From: Camellia lanceoleosa
Taxonomy: Eukaryota > Streptophyta > Magnoliopsida > Ericales > Theaceae
Length of the DNA: 64,000 bases
Assembly (NCBI GenBank): GCA_025200525.1
Contig: CM045762.1
Coordinates: 1,736,001 to 1,800,000 of the forward strand
Direction of reading: 5' to 3'
Below the pieces are notes generated by a model, which was not told the origin of the DNA, ran no database searches, and saw nothing but the letters and a program-made list of their open reading frames with translations. The position numbers were made by a program, and so were the translations under genes. Positions within the stretch are counted from its first letter, which is position 1. Each line of letters begins with the position of its first letter. Shown piece after piece: positions 61,370 to 64,000 of this stretch.

Positions 61370-61800
61370 TGGATTGCGAAGACAGAAAGAGCCTTACCTC
61401 AGAGTCAGAAAGAGAGCGAGACAGAAAGAGCCTTACTTCAAGTTGCCAGAGAGAAAGAGTCGATTACGAAGGTCAATTGTCACGTGCGAGCTGCGCAAAA
61501 GAAAAACGAAAGAGAGATGAGAAGATGAAGGTCGATCGATGTGAACTGTGCAGATAAAAAATGAGGGAGGGTGAGACAGATCTGATTGCCCAAAAAAAAA
61601 ACACAGATCGAGAAGAGAGAGCGAGACAGAGACAGAGATACAAATCACAGATCGATGAGAGAAAACGAGACAGAGAGAGCCTTACCTCAGAAATACAAAT
61701 CACAGATCGAAGGTCAATCGTCACGCGTGTGAAAGGCGGATGAAAAATGGAGAGAGATGAGAAGATGAAGAGAGCTCTCTCGGTCTCGAGAGTCGAGATA
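61370..61800. repeat. GA-rich imperfect direct repeats
   Basis: The block from agacagaaagagccttac to gagagatgagaagatgaag occurs twice (about 61,380-61,530 and 61,671-61,770). Copies share ggtcaatygtcacgygtg. The ends of the open frames here are only shadows of this low-complexity sequence. It abuts the 5' end of the L1 element. Confidence 0.7.
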
Positions 61801-61934
61801 AGAGAATGAGATTAGGGTTTTGTTCTCAATTGGTTTTGTTTGGGTTAAGGAAAAAATATCATCTGAATGGAATAGAATAGATGAACGGTTCAACCTTTTT
61901 CCCCAAAAAAAAAAAAAAGAGGAAAAGTACGGGC

Positions 61935-62070
61935 GGTTGTGGCAGATGCGGGTCAAACCCGCAACTCGAAAAATTGAAATATTTCAAATCACACTCTACC
62001 CTATTGTATTTGCAAAACCGCCCATATATATGTGCGGGTTGGGTCGAGTAACCCTATGCCCACCCCTACT
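61935..62070 (-). mobile_element. Possible hAT-like element end
   Basis: Reverse-complemented, the right edge begins agtaggggtgggcat and continues with gggt, cgacccaacccgc and gcgggtttgacccgc phrases. Such ends are common in plant hAT-type non-autonomous elements. I could not find the other end. Confidence 0.35.
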
Positions 62071-64000
62071 GAATACAATACACGTAATCTCTTTCTTTTA
62101 TTCCATGTACAAGTGCGCACACACACGCACACTTCAATACAACAAATTAGAAGGCTTTATACACTTCTTCTCAATTAACTAAATGAATAGAATTACCTTT
62201 ATTACTAATTCATGTATTAACTTAATTAAACTCTACTTATTTTTGACTAATTTATCTTAATTAATCAAAAATTTCATATAATTTAATCAGTCTAATTTTC
62301 ACATTTACAACCCAATTAATTATATTTAATTTTATCATTCTAAATCAGATTTTTAATCAAACTCTCAAAAGGTTCCAAATTATTTCCATCATCAATTTTA
62401 GCTCCTCACATTATTAAGGCCTTCAATTTCAGATTAACTCAAAATTTTCGTCAATAAATTACATATTCAATTGAACACCTCATAAATAAATTTAATTCAT
62501 AATAAACTTAATCCCAATCTTCATAACTTAATTAACTCCAATTCGGATCCAATTAACCAAATCTCAATTTTATAAATCTGAATCGAATATTTAATTAAAC
62601 TCTTGTATGGTCCGATACTCGAAATTAAAATAATTCAATTCACCATTTGTACTCTCTTGAGCCATTTAGGCTTTCAATTTCTAATTCCGAAATAAATCCT
62701 CAATAGAGTTATATACGAATCAGTCTCCATAATTTCATAAATCTCATATTAAATTAGAATAATTAACAATTAAAATTTAAATCTCTTTAATTAAGTAAGT
62801 ACTAATCATTGTACATGGTGGGGTCGTCACACTTGTTGTCTTTATCTTGATTGTTTGTCTTATTGCACCTTTCATTTGTTATCCCTATAGTATGATTTTA
62901 TTTATTTATTTATATATTCATCTACTTAATATAAACAAGATAGAATAAAATATCAATGTTTACTTAGAAAAATAATTTTAGATGGATAGTAAATTTTATT
63001 AACTTTAATAAATAATGTTAGTATGTAATAATTTTAAGAAAGTAGAATTGTATTGTGATTTTCCAAATAACGGTGCATATTATACTATTAGGTGATTCTA
63101 CTTACACCACTATTTAATCTCTTTATACCCTCTATCTCATTACACCGTTAAAAAAAATATAATTCGCATTACACCCCCAATATATTATTAAAACTAACCC
63201 TAAATTAACTATTTCATCTCTTTATACCACTAATTTTGATAACACGGTGCTAAATAATTTATATTATTCCAGTGTTATGCTGTCGGAAAAAATAGATCTC
63301 TTCAACATTTTGTTACTATACATTTACAGAGCCGCTTTCTTCCAAACAATGATTTTTTAATTTGTGGTGGGTCTGTTCGGTAATACAACACTAATTAATT
63401 TGAATTACTCCAGTGCCATATTACCGGACAATATTTTTGTAATAACTCGACCCTCGTGCAAGTTTCATGATATATTTGTAGTCCTTGTTTTATGCTTTTG
63501 AATGCTTATCATGGAATTCTATGAGAAATTATGGCTAAGTAAGTGAACTCCATGTTTAAAGCATGTTTAAGAGAGTCTATCTGTTTAACAAGACAAGTAT
63601 CTGTCACATTAGAACGTTTGAATCAAGAATTGGAAGCCTTAGTGGCTTAATTATCCGAAATTGATTTCATATATGTAATCAGCATAATTTTTAAGTAATA
63701 TTAAGCATTTCGGGAAAATTTCAATTTAGGATGATTAAACGATTGATTTTTTTTTTTTGTCCTATTCATGCCTTATAGGTGTAAGTTCTATATATGCTAA
63801 TCCCTTGATTTAAGAAGTTCTACCTCAAATATCTCCGAGAGTATAGTAAGAATAGAGAAGTGAGTGGGGAGTTCAACAAAGGCTAAAGATTGAATAATCT
63901 AGAGGAATTTGGGAGATCTTAACTCAAGGTAAGTTTGTCTATCTTTTATAACTCCTCTCTTGAATTTGAGGGTGATTCACCCATGATAATTGAACTTAGA
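62071..64000. other. AT-rich DNA, no gene seen
   Basis: No supported open frame or RNA gene is present. Two degenerate copies of a unit of about 45 bp lie at about 63,243-63,287 and 63,380-63,428, sharing ctaattaatttraattactccagt-like words. The segment around 62,810-62,840 contains a ggggtcgtcacac word seen in some LTRs, but I cannot define an element. Confidence 0.5.

Noticed and set aside
61153..61743. Plus-strand frames at the L1 5' end and in GA-rich DNA
   Set aside because: The first is antisense to the reverse transcriptase and the rest are low-complexity repeats.
1..64000. tRNA, rRNA or organelle-derived sequence
   Set aside because: I looked for tRNA B-box words with a plausible cloverleaf and for conserved rRNA blocks and found none.

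Overview
The window is nuclear DNA from a flowering plant, most likely a eudicot. It is AT-rich, genes have many short GT-AG introns, and most of the sequence is decayed transposable elements (TEs). I name no species. I find two apparently intact host genes, one broken host gene, and a dense mosaic of TEs.

Region by region. 1,794-16,151 (minus strand) holds the first 14 exons (646 codons) of a FORGETTER1/Strawberry Notch-type helicase-like gene. Its 3' half lies off the left edge, and its 7.3 kb first intron carries an RTE-type LINE. 16,477-34,944 is a row of three Mutator-like elements (MULEs): a 3.7 kb element with a broken transposase; a 10.8 kb element flanked by a 10-bp target duplication, carrying a MuDR-type transposase (minus) and a Ulp1-like cysteine protease gene (plus); and a 3.1 kb element with a perfect 9-bp target duplication that carries a captured fragment of the histone chaperone gene HIRA.

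36,646-48,559 (minus) is a small one-membrane-segment protein gene of 149 codons. It is split into two exons by an 11.5 kb intron, which contains a 5.5 kb near-perfect palindrome (38,391-43,865) that is itself a transposon flanked by an 8-bp duplication. 49.4-53.5 kb holds TIR elements related to the HIRA-carrying MULE, with a fragment of an annexin gene. 54,519-58,428 (plus) is a PPR gene broken by a nonsense codon, a 753-bp solo LTR and frameshifts. A 2.9 kb L1 LINE (58,450-61,365, minus) lies just beyond it. The last 2.6 kb is AT-rich with no gene.

The most unusual feature is in the 10.8 kb MULE. About 60 copies (manual count) of a short palindrome, consensus GATGTGAACATTCACATC, fill its introns and intergenic spaces but avoid its exons. 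I know of no described function for such an array. The 5.5 kb palindrome, which would form a hairpin inside the intron of a host gene, is the second candidate for new biology.
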